A DNA stretch of 33,800 bases from Chromera velia (taxonomy: Eukaryota; Sar; Chromeraceae). Under the pieces are notes generated by a model. It was given only the letters and a program-made list of their open reading frames with translations. It searched no databases and was not told where the DNA came from. Position numbers and translations under genes: made by a program. The DNA is taken from contig JAHBMJ010005393.1 of assembly GCA_018398765.1 (NCBI GenBank), forward strand, positions 9,645-43,444. Reading direction: 5' to 3'. Shown here piece by piece: positions 23,166 through 33,720 of this stretch. Numbering within the stretch: the first letter of the stretch is position 1; the number at the start of each line of letters is the position of its first letter.

Positions 23166-24017
23166 TTGTTTGAAAAGGCATCAGAAGAAAGACCAAGAGA
23201 GGGAATGAAAATAGAGAAAGAAAAATTGGGACGGGTGCCCTTTTCTTATAGAAGGGTAGCACCAAGAGGAGAACACAGAAGGAGAGCAGCCTGCAGAGTA
23301 GGAGACAGGACGTTAGCAGGAATAAAGGGAAAAGTGCCAGAAAGAGGAGGGCAGAGAGTGCCGTTGGAGGAGAGACTCTACCCTTTTTGCAAAGGATGGA
23401 TGGAAACAGAGGTGTTGGAGGACGAGATCAATATGCTGATTGAGTGTCCGATTTATGATAGAGAAAGAGCGCACATGTATAGAACATTAGGAGCAGACTG
23501 GAACGAGGAAAGAGAAAAGAAAGCAAGAGAAGTTTGCAGAGAGAAAAAAGAATGACAAAGAGGAAGACTGCACACTGAGGCTTTGTTCAAATTCTTGATG
23601 AACGAAGGGCATAGTGCGGTGGATGAGTTTCTGGGGAGGGCGGCGTTCAGAAGAAGAGTGTTCAAGGAAAGCCCAGGAAGGTATGCACCTGGAAGCTCGT
23701 TAGATGAAACAGTGCTAGCACAGAGATACGGAGTGATCACAAAAAGAAAGGGAGGAATGGAAAGAAGAAAAGAAGAATACAAGACCATCCTGAAAGTAAT
23801 GGAAGCAGGAAGACAGCTGGGGGAAGGAGAAGGAGAAATCGCTGAGAGAAGAATGGAGAGAGGGCATGCACAAAGCCAAAGTGTCCTTTCGTCCTATGTC
23901 ATTGAATCAATTTTTAGAGCAGTCCCTTCTAAGCAGCCCATAGACCAAAACATACAAAGCGCAGACAGATTGTTGTTTGTTAGCGGCCTGGGAAACCAGG
24001 CGGGCCACGGGGTGTAG
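23166..24017 (+). pseudogene. Decayed C-terminal part of a LINE-like retroelement protein
   Basis: One reading frame runs through this region with a stop at 23,553-23,555, then reopens in the same frame to 24,017. The first part contains LYPFCKG, then EDEINMLIECPIYDRER. This resembles the C-terminal zinc-knuckle tail of non-LTR retrotransposon polyproteins, where the usual form is C-P-x-C, E-D-E-x-H, then C-P-x-Y and a basic residue. Here the first cysteine is tyrosine and the histidine is asparagine, so the metal site is probably lost. After the stop, FKFLMNEGHSAVDEF and a run of basic residues fit the helical tail that follows the knuckle. No ATG opens the frame and no reverse-transcriptase or endonuclease domain lies upstream, so this is a 5'-truncated, inactive copy. 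Codons are rich in AGA and GAG, unlike the transporter gene. The family assignment is by pattern only. Confidence 0.6.
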
Positions 24018-24100
24018 TCTGAGCCTCACACCTTCTGCCGTTTGCGGGGGCGACCTCTATAAGACAAAACAGCGACAGTACTCTAGGGCACCACTAATTA

Positions 24101-24448
24101 CTACACCCTGCAAGGACCTAAGAATTTAAAGACATGGATTTAGAAGAATTTAGCAATTTTTGGAGGTCGATTTCTCGTAAACTATGATGAGTTAGAACTT
24201 GATATTAACGGTGTTTATAAGTCTAATATAGGTCTATAAGCACCTTTAATATCAAGTTCTAACTGATCATAGTTCATGAGAAATCGACCTCCAAAATTTA
24301 GGACTTTAGAGGTCTAATTAACCGTTAAAAAAAAAATTCAATCAATCAATCAATCAAATTCCTTTAGGTTCCTAGCTAAATTCCTCTAAATTCCTGTCTA
24401 AATTCCTCTAAATTCCTGTCTAAATTCCTAGGTCTTTGCAGGGTAGTG
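24101..24448. mobile_element. Foldback/MITE-like element
   Basis: The ends are inverted repeats. The left end reads CTACACCCTGCAAGGACCTA and the right end, on the opposite strand, reads CACTACCCTGCAAAGACCTA; both continue with (A/G)GAATTTA. The right side carries several tandem subterminal units of AGGAATTTAGA type (seen on the plus strand as CTAAATTCCT at about 24,375-24,430). The core is a long hairpin (24,157-24,296). A CAAT run and a poly-A tract sit on the right side only (24,325-24,358). There is no coding capacity, so it would be non-autonomous. A target-site duplication is not clear; an ATTA on each side is a weak candidate. The CACTA start of the right end is suggestive but not enough to name a superfamily. 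Confidence 0.72.
24157..24296. repeat. Long internal hairpin of the foldback element
   Basis: The left arm (about 24,157-24,221) begins TTTTGGAGGTCGATTTCTC and the right arm (about 24,234-24,296) is its near-complete reverse complement, with roughly seven mismatches over about 63 bases and a loop of about 12 bases (TAATATAG region). Transcribed, it would form a stable double-stranded stem. Confidence 0.88.
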
Positions 24449-24640
24449 TATTAAAACAAAATTATTCGGGAAGCAAAGAAGAAAGGACAACAGACTACTG
24501 GTAGTAGAGGACAGAGAGACGTACAACGGGGCGGGGCCCGGATTCCGGCCCTCGGAATGCAGGGCCATTGCAGGCGGGACACGGGCAGGAAAACAACACA
24601 TCTGAATGAATTAGTGAACTCGATCGAATTGAGTTAATTT

Positions 24641-27600
24641 TCAATTCAATTGACGGAAACCAAAGACAGGTAGAGGCGAATGTCGACCGACCCTATCCGA
24701 ATCATCATCATCGTCATCACTGCTGTTTCTCTTCCCTTTTTGGTTCTGATTTCCAACTTTGGGTTGCCCCTTTCTTCGCGTTCTCTCTCTTTTCCCCACT
24801 CCTCCCATCACCCTTGTCGTCATCCCATCAACACCGCTCACCCCTGTTGCATCCCCCAGACTCATGCCAGCATCTCTCATCTGATCCCGACCCCCAATCA
24901 ACGACACCCCCGACACTGGACTTTCTTCAGTCACACTTGCAGGCGGGATCTGCTGTCCGAAACATCCAATCGTCCCCATCCCTCCAGAAGAAGAGCCCAT
25001 TGAAGAGTCAGCACTGTTCATCCCCACAGAGTCACTCGCTAGTCCTGGGGAGCGCCCTCCTGCCAAGTCACCCCTTGTCTCTCTGATATTTCCATTTCTA
25101 TTCATGAGAGCAAGTGAACGCGACTCGTTGGACACGGCCTCACTGCGCTCAGTCACATGTGCGAGCAAAGGGGGCGACCGACCTGCTGGGGTGAAGGGGG
25201 GAGATCTGCAAGAACCCCCTCTAATCCCTCTCAGCACATTGGAATGAGACCCGGAAGGGCAGTGCACGACAACCTGACTTTGATTTTCCCCCTCTTCCTC
25301 AATTTCCCCTTCTTCTTTGCAGCGTGCAGAGACAGAGAAGGAGGCAGGCAGAGAGGGAGGACCCGAACCTCTCGATAGGGCGGGAGACAGCAGACAGTCT
25401 CTTTCTCTTTCTCTCTGTGCAACCACAATCTCAGTTTGTGCAGCTTTTCCTTCGTGACGTTCGGCGTCTCTGTTGCTGCTGCTGTGCGGCCCCCCTCTGG
25501 TGAAGAGGGAAGATGTTGGTCGGAGGTGGGGAAGATCGGAAGGCTGGCGTCTGTGTGTCCGGTTGCGGTCTCTGTCTTCTTTTGTTCTTTTGGCCCTCTC
25601 TGCTTGGGCCTTTCTCTCCTGATGCTCCTCTACCAGAGCACATCTGTTTAGAGTCTGCGAAAGACTGTCGTTGTAGACATTCAGACGCAGAACCTGTAGG
25701 CAGGCAGGCAGGGATTCGTCAGAAGAAACGAACGAAACGTTCAGAAGAGAGAGAAGACACAAGAGGCAGGAGAGAGATCCACACGCTTTTGCTTCATCCA
25801 GACAGAAGAATAGAACAACCATCTCCTCTCCAACTGATCTAAACAGGAAAAAAAAAAAAAAAAAGACAAGCGTGTTGACTGACTGACCAAATCGAGGACC
25901 CTCAAAATCGATGCCATGGCGTTGTTGGAAGTCTCAAGGGTCTCCCTCTGCTCTTCGGATGGCTCAGCTGCCCCCCCCTCACCTCTATTCTTTCTCTGTG
26001 GACGCAGATTTATTTCACGCAAATCCACAACCTCCTCTTTCTGTTCTCTCTTTCTTCCGAATTCAACCCGCTGATGCCTCCTGGACCTTCCGATCGCACC
26101 AACACCCGAAGTGTCTGAAGGGCACTCTTCTCCTTCTTCCCTTTCCGCTTCCTTTCGCCTCGCTCTCTCCCTCGCTCTTTCTCCGCGGTCCTTCATGAGC
26201 AGCACCTTGCGGAGTGTGCGCACGCGAGCAGATACCGCCAAGGCTTCTCTCAAGCTCTCACACGGCCAGAACGGACCGAGAGTCAGCCTCACCTCTGAAG
26301 GAGACGAAACGACAAAGGCGGTCAGACACTCATGAGGTGTTGCGGAAGCAGAGACAACATCTCTCTTCGGGCCAAACGAAAAGGAGAGATGCTGTGCGGG
26401 TTCTAGAGAGTCCGGCGGACACTCTGGGTCGTTGTGTTTCACAGGGGAAGGGGAATGTCCGGTTTTTCTGCCATTGTTTTGCCCTTGTATTTCTTTTTTG
26501 GGACTCAACAGCCTCCTTCCAATCGGAGAGGGAGAGGAGGAGCTGGAGATGTGGGGTCCTGGAGAGGGGGAGGGGGAAATGCCGTGAATGAAGCGGAGGG
26601 GAAAGTTCTTGCGGGGCCCTGGCGTGCCCCCCTGTCTCTGTCTTCTTCTCCTGGGTCTCTGGCCCCCGAAGGCCCTAGGAAAGGGTGAGTGACTGGAACC
26701 GGGGGAGGTCCCCTGCCCCTCCTCTGGAGCTTGGCGGTGTCTGTTTGTGCTGTGTGCTTTGTGCTGGGAGAGGTGCGGGTTCGTGTCTGTGGCTGTTTGG
26801 TTTTCGTTTTCCAGTGCTTTCAATTTTATGTGGAGAGATGTCAGGGGGGTGGAGAGGCAGAGAGTGAGGGAGAGCGCCCAGAGAGACGCAAACTCGTGAA
26901 ATCTGCAAGAAGGAGAGAGAGAAAAGTTCCAGGTTTGACTCATCTTTTTCCACGTCTACTACACCAGGAAGGCGAAAGGAGCGCAGCCGTGAGCTCAGTC
27001 AGAAACGCCGAGAGCCTCCCAACATCCCCACATATACTCGGAGAACAGGGGAAAGAAGAGAAGAGAGGAAAGGAGAGAGGAGAAGATTGCTTGCGGAGTT
27101 GGGCTCTTGAGATCTGTTCTCCGGGTGGGTGACCCTTTCGTGGAGAAAGAAGGATCTTTTATGCATCTCTAGTGCTTGAGGTGTAAAGGCCGTCACACAC
27201 ACACACACACAGACGCAGGGAGGCAGGGAGGTAGACGAGAGGGAAACGGAGTACACGTAGCGAGAGCAAAGGAAAGGAGCCAGGAGGACCCAAAAAATTC
27301 ACAACATGAAAACAAAAACGGGCGCTTGGACGGTCTCCATTTCTGTCTCTTTGTGCGTGTTCGAGAGAGCGTCTTCATGCCTTCTGTCCACATGTCAGCC
27401 CGAGAGCATCCTGATGTTTCTTGCGTTGCTGAACAGAGTATTCACACAGAAAGAACACTACTGACCTACCTTAAAAGAAGCATCTCCACATCCACTGAAG
27501 ACACGTGTAGGATCCAAAACGCTCTGCGCATCACGCGCCTCTGACGCTGGACAGAAGCAGGAGACAGAGACGCGGGACATGTACACACTGGTGAGGATGC

Positions 27601-29324
27601 TGGGGGGTTGGCATGGGTGTGATACGAGTTGGGCCCCGAAGGCAAATGTCTCCATGTGTTGTCTCTTCCCCCCAGGCCTATCTTCTCTCGATCCCGACGA
27701 ATTTGTCGCAACGCGTCCCAAAACAGAAACCGATTTCGGACCTCCACCTCCCCCCTCCGGTTTCTCTTCCCCCAGGTTTCCCGCCCCAACTCACGACTGT
27801 TTCTGTCTTCATTCTCTAACAACACATCCCCCCGACCACTCATTTTCTCTCTATCACTCTGCTGTCCCCTTCCTGATATCTCTCTGCTTCTAGACAGCTC
27901 AGACAGAGAAGATGCTGAAGAAGAAGAAGAAACCGACTTTTCTGACAGGTACTCAGACCTCTCTCCATGACCTAATACGTCCCCCCTCTCAGCTAGGTTG
28001 TTCTTTGCCCGTGCAAACCGCACCCGTTTTTCTCCCAACACAAACTCACGACCATCAACATTACCACAAAAAGAAGCATTTTGCCGTCTCCCACGACTTC
28101 CTTTCTCTCTCGTTACTCGTTCAACTAAACTGCTGGCATTTTCTCTCTTTCCTTCGTATCTTTCTCGTTCGCGCCCCCTCTCTATCCCCCTACCCGATCC
28201 ATCACTTTCTCGCATCTCAGGGGGGTTGACAGATGACGACGACGAAGAAGAAGAAGAAGTGGAGACGGGCAGAGCAACGAGCGAGGACGAGGAAGACTTT
28301 TCCCCTTCTCTTTCCTGTCGCTGATGAGTGTTCTCCGATTCCCTCTCTGTCTCTGTCGTTTCTTCTTCTTCTGTCTCCCCCTCCCCTTTGATCAAGACCC
28401 TGCGACTACAACGATGACACCAGGGGCCGTCCCCAACCCCCCATTCAGCTTCCCGCAAAATCCGTTTCCTTCTTCTCTCCTGCTCTTCGCTTTTCGCCTG
28501 CAGATGAGAGAACAGAATCGTTGCTTGCAGAGACAGAGAGGAACGTGTCGGTAATCCCGACAAACTCATTAGAGGAGGCCAACTCGCGCCCAACAAATGA
28601 GCAGCACCCCCCCCACCTCCTCGGAAGCTAGTTTCAGCTGAGGGTGAGTGTGCTCCAGCTGCGTTTGCAGAGAAGGACACAAGGAGTGAAAGACAGTTTC
28701 GTCGCACCCCTTGCCCCCCCCCCTTCCCCCCCAAATGAGTCAAATCCTCTAAGGCCGGACACTCCCAGAATGTGCGGAATTCAAAGACCTTGCAGGGCGC
28801 GGGGGGGCTCTCGTGACTGCTGCTTGAAGAACTGGGTGGGTTAGCTCGGCAGGACAACGGAAGACAGGATGTCGTCTCCTTCTCCGGGAGCCATTGAATG
28901 GAGTTCGGCTCGGCCAAGGTGAGCACGCACGATCGGATGGGTACTTGGCGTCTCTGTTGCTTTCTTCCCCCCGAGCTCAAACCCACTGTGTCTGAGAATA
29001 ATGACCCCGTAGCATCCTCTTCCCTCTCCTTGATCCATCGGCTCCGGAATATTCGCTTGGGGGGGAGGGAGGATCTGTCCTTGGCGCCCGTTCGGGCTGT
29101 ACGCACTGGGAGGTCTTCTCTGAAGGCGATGTGCTCAGACCTGTGGGCAGAGGCCAGAGAGAGCCAGCGAGGCAACCACCCCTGTGAAGAGTGGTTTTGA
29201 TCTCGATGCTGCGGTGAGGAGGTCATCTGCTCTGGGTGATCTGGTAACGCGGCAGAATAACAATCGCGCTTTCTTAAATCTTTTCGAACGGAGAGAAGAG
29301 AGGGAAAGCTCTCCGTCAAGAAAG
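24641..29324 (-). CDS. Large Ser/Arg/Glu-rich protein of unknown function, spliced
   Basis: I do not recognise this protein. Three minus-strand exons are supported. The first runs from 29,324 to 27,470 and is preceded by the acceptor-like TTTGTCTGTTTCTCAG. It ends at the donor AAG|GTAGGT. The second begins at 26,902 after TCTCCTTCTTGCAG, and the phases agree (AG joined to A gives Arg). The second exon probably ends at 25,983 (donor GAG|GTGAGG) and the third begins at 25,833 after a long T tract and ATCAG, again in phase; this second junction is less certain. Translation ends at 24,641. The 5' exon has no ATG until 29,226, so either that is the start (about 1,290 residues in all) or a further exon lies upstream. 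The protein is low complexity: poly-Ser runs, acidic Glu runs, a Gly run, Arg/Glu-rich charged stretches that could be coiled coil (LQAKSEEQERRRKR), a CHRC pair, and an Asp-rich tail (DDDDDDSD). No membrane segments or known domain are evident. It could be a nuclear or scaffold protein; that is only a guess. Confidence 0.6.
25834..25982 (-). other. Proposed intron 2 of the unknown spliced gene
   Basis: The 149 bases start GTGAGG and end with a run of about eighteen T, CCTGTTTAG, then ATCAG. Two AG candidates compete at the 3' end; only the downstream one (ATCAG) keeps the frame with this donor. If the intron is retained, translation ends at a stop at 25,741. Confidence 0.45.
26903..27469 (-). 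other. Intron 1 of the unknown spliced gene
   Basis: The 567 bases start GTAGGT and end CTCTCTCCTTCTTGCAG, a classical pyrimidine tract and AG. Donor and acceptor are both phase 2. A CA/GT dinucleotide run lies inside it (27,193-27,210). Confidence 0.7.
27193..27210. repeat. (AC)n microsatellite
   Basis: A run of about eight to nine AC units inside intron 1 of the minus-strand gene. Confidence 0.85.
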
Positions 29325-30244
29325 CTGAGAAACAGACAAAGTGTGTGTCAGGAAGAGGAGCTTTGAAGTTTTCGCTTTCCCCTCCTGGCCTTGGCCCTCT
29401 TGCAAGAGTGCATGGTCCCTGGAGAAATTCATCCTGGACGAATCAAAGAGATACGTCTGCACAAGACAGTATCAGTCGAAAGATCATTGTCGGAAGAAAT
29501 ACTGAAACACTGAGAATTGGTTGCATGGTCTGAAGATCAAGCTAGCGCTGCCTCAGGGAGAGCTACATCTGTTCCCTTGATGTTCCCCTGGTACTGTGTT
29601 AAAACTACTATTAATATAAGCAACGAACATGCAACGAACAACCGAGGGTAGACGATGGGTAGACGGCATGTAGACGGCATGTCGTGGAATTGAAGGGAGA
29701 GAGAGGCGATGAGACGGAAATTTTTTTTTTTCGAAATGTGAGTTTGTGCGACATTGTGCGACACTTAATTTCCATGCACGTCCTGGACTTTCGGGCCCTA
29801 TAGCTAGGTCTTCCGGCACTTAAAGCCGGAAAAGCGAAAACGAGGGTCTTCCGCGTCTTTCCGGGGCTGCCGGTCGAAAAATCTGTAGCGCGTGGCCCGT
29901 GAAAGCGCCAATCTCATCGAATCTCACTGGGATCACGAAATTTGTGCCACTCAGAGAGAGCTTTACGGGGCCAGTTCGCTCCTCCGCGTGCATGACGAAT
30001 CGTCCCGCGCCACAAAATTCTTTCGCCGGCCCCCGATCACCCATGTTCTGCCCCACATGCAGGGCCACGAGACAGTTTTCTTCCCCCTTTTTTTACCTTC
30101 TCCTCTTTTCCTCTCTCCCGCTGTCACATAACGATCTTATCGAAACATCCGAAGAAGTCGCACCGGAAGAAAGTACGTCTGTTTTGGTACTGTAACTTAC
30201 TTTTCAAACCACTTTTAAGACACTTTTTCTCCTTTTCTGAAAGA
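29325..30244. promoter_or_regulatory. Head-to-head intergenic region, candidate bidirectional promoter
   Basis: About 920 bases separate the first supported exon of the minus-strand gene from the start codon of the nitrate transporter. The left third may still hold an upstream exon of the minus-strand gene. Visible details are a poly-T/A tract at 29,720-29,731, two tandem GTAGACGGCAT boxes near 29,660-29,682, a T/C-rich stretch at 30,082-30,120, and TTATCGAAAC at 30,137 (GATAA on the other strand). No TATA box stands out. The last 60 bases before the transporter ATG are T-rich, as expected of a 5' leader. Motif functions are inference. Confidence 0.4.
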
Positions 30245-32136
30245 ATGTCTGCGTCCGGTGTTCCCAAACTTGGCTTCTTCGGCAAGCCCCCCCAGGATGC
30301 TTCTGGGAAGGCGCTTGGCCTCCGTCTTTTCAACTTCTCAGCCCCCAACATGAAGAACTTTCACTGGGCCTGGCTTACTTTCCACATCGGTTTCTTTTCC
30401 TGGTATTCGATCGCCGGTCTCAGTACGTTCCTGTACAAAAAGGGGGAGACGGAGGGGTATGTTTTGACTGAGGACTCCTATGCCACTTCCGTCATGTTCG
30501 CTGTCGCTTCCACCATCATCATGCGCTTTGCTTTCGGTCCCATTTGCGATGCTTTTGGACCTCGCTTGTCCCAGGCGTTCATCTTGGTGTTCGGGTCCAT
30601 CCCCGTCGCCTGCTTCGCCCTTGCCATGGACAGCCATGTGAAGATCTACATTCTCCGATTTGCCATCGGGTTCTTGGGAGCGTCCTTCGTTCCCTGCCAG
30701 TTCTTCACTTCCCAGTTCTTCGCCCCCTCCGTTGTGGGCTCCGCCAATGCATTCTCTGGTGGGTGGGGAAACCTGGGTGCCGGTGTGACCATGATGGTGA
30801 TGCCCAACCTTATGCGCATCTTCACCGACGGCCTCGGCATGTCTGATAACGATGCACTGAAGTGGGTGTTCCTCATCCCTGCTGCCGTCACCTGCACTGT
30901 CGGTGTCCTGGTGTTCTTCTTCGCCGACGATTCCCCCCAGGGATGCTGGAAGAACAGAGCCCTTCCCGGAGAGACCTCTGAGGAGGTGAGTGAGCCCCTT
31001 CCTGTCTGGTCTTGTCTCCCCTTCTGTCCCAAGGTTGTCGCTTGTCTATTGCACTGAATCCGTTTTTGGCTTGGCCTCTGCTCTGTTTCATTGCCTTATC
31101 CTTTCATTGTTCTGCCGAAAGTGCTTCTCAAAATTCAGTCCTGGGTTTTGCTGTCTGACTAATTTTTGACTTGGGTTCTTGTCTAAAGCCCTCTCAGTCC
31201 GGCTTCTGTCTCATACTTCTTGACAACCCTCACGTGTTCTGCCTCGTTCTGCCTCATTCCTCCCCCCCCCCCGTCCNNNNNNNNNNNNNNNNNNNNNNNN
31301 GTCCGCAGGCCGCTGAGAGATGCCGCATCCGTGACGAGAAGGCCGCCGCCGGGGTGAAGGAGGAGGCCAAGGAGAAGGTTCCCTTCTCCCAGTCCGGACT
31401 TGCCAAGTCTCTCTACGACGTTGTGAAGAACCCCAACACCGCCGTGCTTGCCTTCTCTTACATGGCTTCCTTCGGTGTCGAGATGACTCTGAACAACTTC
31501 ATGCCTGCCTACTTCCTCATCACCTTCCCGTCATCTGGTATCACCAGAGAGACCGCCATCATGCTTGCCGGTGCCTTGGCTTGGCTGAACCTCTTCGCAC
31601 GTGCTTGCGGAGGAATCCTGTCTGATCAGATGAACGCCAAGCTGTCCATGTCCGGCCGTATCATCACCCACTTCTGTGCCCTCACGCTTGAGGGCGCCTT
31701 CCTCATGCTCTTCACCTTCATGCCTAACATCTGGGCTGCCTTTGTGGTCGCTGTCATCTTCTCCCTCTTCGCCCAGGCTGCCAACGGTACCTGCTACTCC
31801 ATTGTCCCCTCTGTGTCCCCCTACAAGGGAATGATCTCCGGACTTGTCGGGGCTGGTGGTAACCTCGGTGTCGTCATCTTCGCCATCATTTTCAAGAACT
31901 TCCCTGGCGAGAGCATGGCTACCGGGTTCCAGGTTGTGGCGATCTTCTGCTTCGCCGCCGCTGCTTCCTCCTTTTTGTTGCGCCTGAACGGCCAGTGGAT
32001 CATTCCCAACGCCGCCACAAGGGAGGCACTTGCCCCCGCCAAGGTTGCACCCAAGGAGGTCAAGCACACCGAGAGCACAGTTACCGATCAGGTCACTTTG
32101 CCTGCACCTGCATCTGCTGTTGAGAGTCGCGCTTAA
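30245..32136 (+). CDS. NRT2: Nitrate/nitrite transporter, NRT2/NNP family (MFS)
   Basis: Two exons (30,245-30,985 and 31,309-32,136) join in phase 0 at GAG|GTGAGT and CCGCAG|GCC to give 522 residues, normal for eukaryotic NRT2. Twelve membrane segments are expected, six on each side of a charged central loop (about residues 227-285). Family marks are present in both halves. In the first: MRFAFGP (Arg94, TM2), the MFS loop GPICDAFGPR (98-107) and the nitrate signature GGWGNLG (172-178). In the second: ARACGGILSD (Arg345, TM8) and GAGGNLG (428-434). In characterised NNP proteins the two TM arginines bind the nitrate anion, and transport is proton-coupled in eukaryotes; here both functions are inferred from family. 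QAANGTCYSIVP (403-414) is also typical. The C-terminal tail (about 480-522) is hydrophilic with several Lys, Thr and Ser and is probably cytosolic. The ATG at 30,245 has A at -3 and no in-frame ATG was found just upstream. It acts at the plasma membrane as the entry step of nitrate assimilation. Codons favour C in the third position, unlike the mobile island. Some algal NRT2s need a NAR2 partner; none is in this window. Confidence 0.93.
30986..31308 (+). other. Intron of the nitrate transporter gene
   Basis: Starts GTGAGT and ends GTCCGCAG. It falls in the codons for the large central cytosolic loop. True length is unknown because it contains a run of N. It carries a poly-C stretch just before the gap. 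The first exon frame would otherwise stop at 31,055, which supports splicing. Confidence 0.88.
31277..31300. other. Assembly gap (24 N)
   Basis: Twenty-four N lie between CCGTCC and GTCCGCAG, after an eleven-base C run. The flanks share the short string GTCC, so the gap may hide a collapsed C-rich repeat. Confidence 0.98.
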
Positions 32137-33380
32137 GCTTCCTTTCCTTTTTTAAATGGGCGGAAGTAAAAGTCGATTCTTGTCAATCGCGCATGATAGA
32201 ATGCCTTCCTCCTTTTGTCTTGTCCCTTTTCTCTCCTTTTTCTTTAGATACCTCCATCGTGCTTTTGGGCCTCTTATTTTTCGGCTCCTTTCGTTTCATC
32301 GATTTGCTTTTCTTTCTCGGAGAACGGATCGATCCAACACGCACAGATTGCATTGACGTTGACTCGCCATGCAACGATGCCATTCGACGGCACGGTGGGG
32401 CGGTCTCTTTCTTAGACGAATTCTTTCTTTGCCGGGTCTTGCGCGGACGTGTGCAACTCGGTTGGACTGTATTGTTTCCTTTTAACTGCTACTGCACAGA
32501 ATTTTGGGTGGATGGGAAAGAAAGCATGCAAGGGAAGTGAGTGGAGAAATTTCGTATCGCCCTTTTTCTCGTTCCGTTCTACCTTGCTTGGTAAATGGAC
32601 ATAAATGAGTGATCGTTGCGAAAGAAAAGAGCAACCAGTCTTCGGCCCTTCGGGGTTTTTGTACGCGCTTTCTTGATCGACCGTGGGTCTTCGTCAAACT
32701 CGCTGGCTGGCTGACTGCTTGCCTGTAGTACCTACGCCGTGTCCTTTTTTGTTTTAATGACTTTGCCAATCAACCAAGCTGTTTCGTCGATTGACTCATC
32801 GGATGGTCGCGGCGGTTGATGCAGAGAGAAAAGGAAAATGAGCCCTCCGTCGTGAGATGGGGAGAGAGTGAAGAAAAGAGGATCTGTACGATTTAAAAGA
32901 GATCTCAGCAGAGAGAGACCACACCTTGATTCATGTCTTGTGATTTGGGGAGCACGTCGGCGTGCGTGTTGGTTTTTCATCGTATATCCATTCATACTTG
33001 TTGATCCTGAGTGTCGTGCCTTTGTATTCATGCATGCGTTGGCTGCCCTGCAAAGAGTGTATGCCCCTGACGTGTGCGCGGGTGTTCAGCTTTGCAATCG
33101 GTGGCCGGATGTGTGAGTGGTTTCACACAGTTGCTGCAAGACATGAGAAATGTACAAGACCTTACAGAATGACCGTTGTTGAACAGGCAGTGACACTTGC
33201 AGTCTCTGGGAGAGCATTCCGTGAGACGGTAGCCGTGAGATGTGGGAGTTAAGCCAGTCAGTCGTGCAGGTAGACGGTGTGGGTGGTGTTGATACTTTCA
33301 CGTGTTGTGTACGTTTAGGCGCTGAGTACTGTACCACTGACGCTTGTCCAATGTGCATCGTGCTGAACTACTTGAATAAC
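32137..33380. other. 3' flank of the nitrate transporter, no gene seen
   Basis: Begins with a T-rich 3' untranslated-like stretch after the TAA stop. No AATAAA signal is obvious. The rest is mixed composition with short frames (under 120 codons) on both strands, none recognisable. A GCTGGCTGGCTGAC-type repeat lies at 32,702-32,715. No RNA gene is seen. Confidence 0.6.
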
Positions 33381-33720
33381 TGAACAAAGTCACGTCAAAG
33401 TGTGTAGAAAATCGATATCCTAAGATCACTCTAAGATGTTGTATAATTATCGTTCATATTATAAATTAAACTGATAAGAGAGTTTTAGTACAGTATACAT
33501 ACTTTGGATTATATATAAGATATTACATGTGTGTGGAGTCTTTTGAATGCAAACTCTCTTAGAAGGTCCGAGTCATGTAGCACAGGAAGACTGTCAGTAG
33601 TGTTAAATAATCCTAATATTATTTTTGGCATTATTCACTAGATTACTTAGGAAAACGTTGTACGGGAACTTATACCATAGAACCCACTCTCTAGCCCACT
33701 CTGTGTCATCTTGTGTGTCG
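33381..33720. other. AT-rich stretch before a partial repeat
   Basis: Composition again becomes AT-rich, like the island at 20,640-24,640, with ATATAT-type words and no open frame. It may be the flank or body of further mobile DNA that continues beyond the window. Confidence 0.45.

Larger units (their letters stand above)
24018..24640 (+). other. Probable retroelement 3' flank interrupted by a foldback element
   Basis: Sequence at 24,018-24,100 and 24,449-24,600 is similar in character (GC-rich, GGCGGG and GGGCC boxes) and may be the 3' untranslated part of the retroelement, split by the foldback element at 24,101-24,448. The right part ends near CTGAATGAATTAG, a short TGAA-like tail of the kind some LINEs end with. 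The stretch then meets the end of the minus-strand gene at 24,641. Confidence 0.4.

Noticed and set aside
24091-24455. ATTA on both sides of the foldback element as a target-site duplication
   Set aside because: It depends on how the unequal ends are trimmed and a four-base AT match in AT-rich sequence is weak.
30245-31057. Single-exon reading of the transporter N-terminal half to a stop at 31,055
   Set aside because: This would lose the second six membrane segments. A perfect GTGAGT donor and an in-phase CCGCAG acceptor restore a full-length family protein.
31531-32067. 178-codon minus-strand open frame opposite the transporter
   Set aside because: It is the antisense shadow of the second transporter exon, caused by strong third-position C bias.
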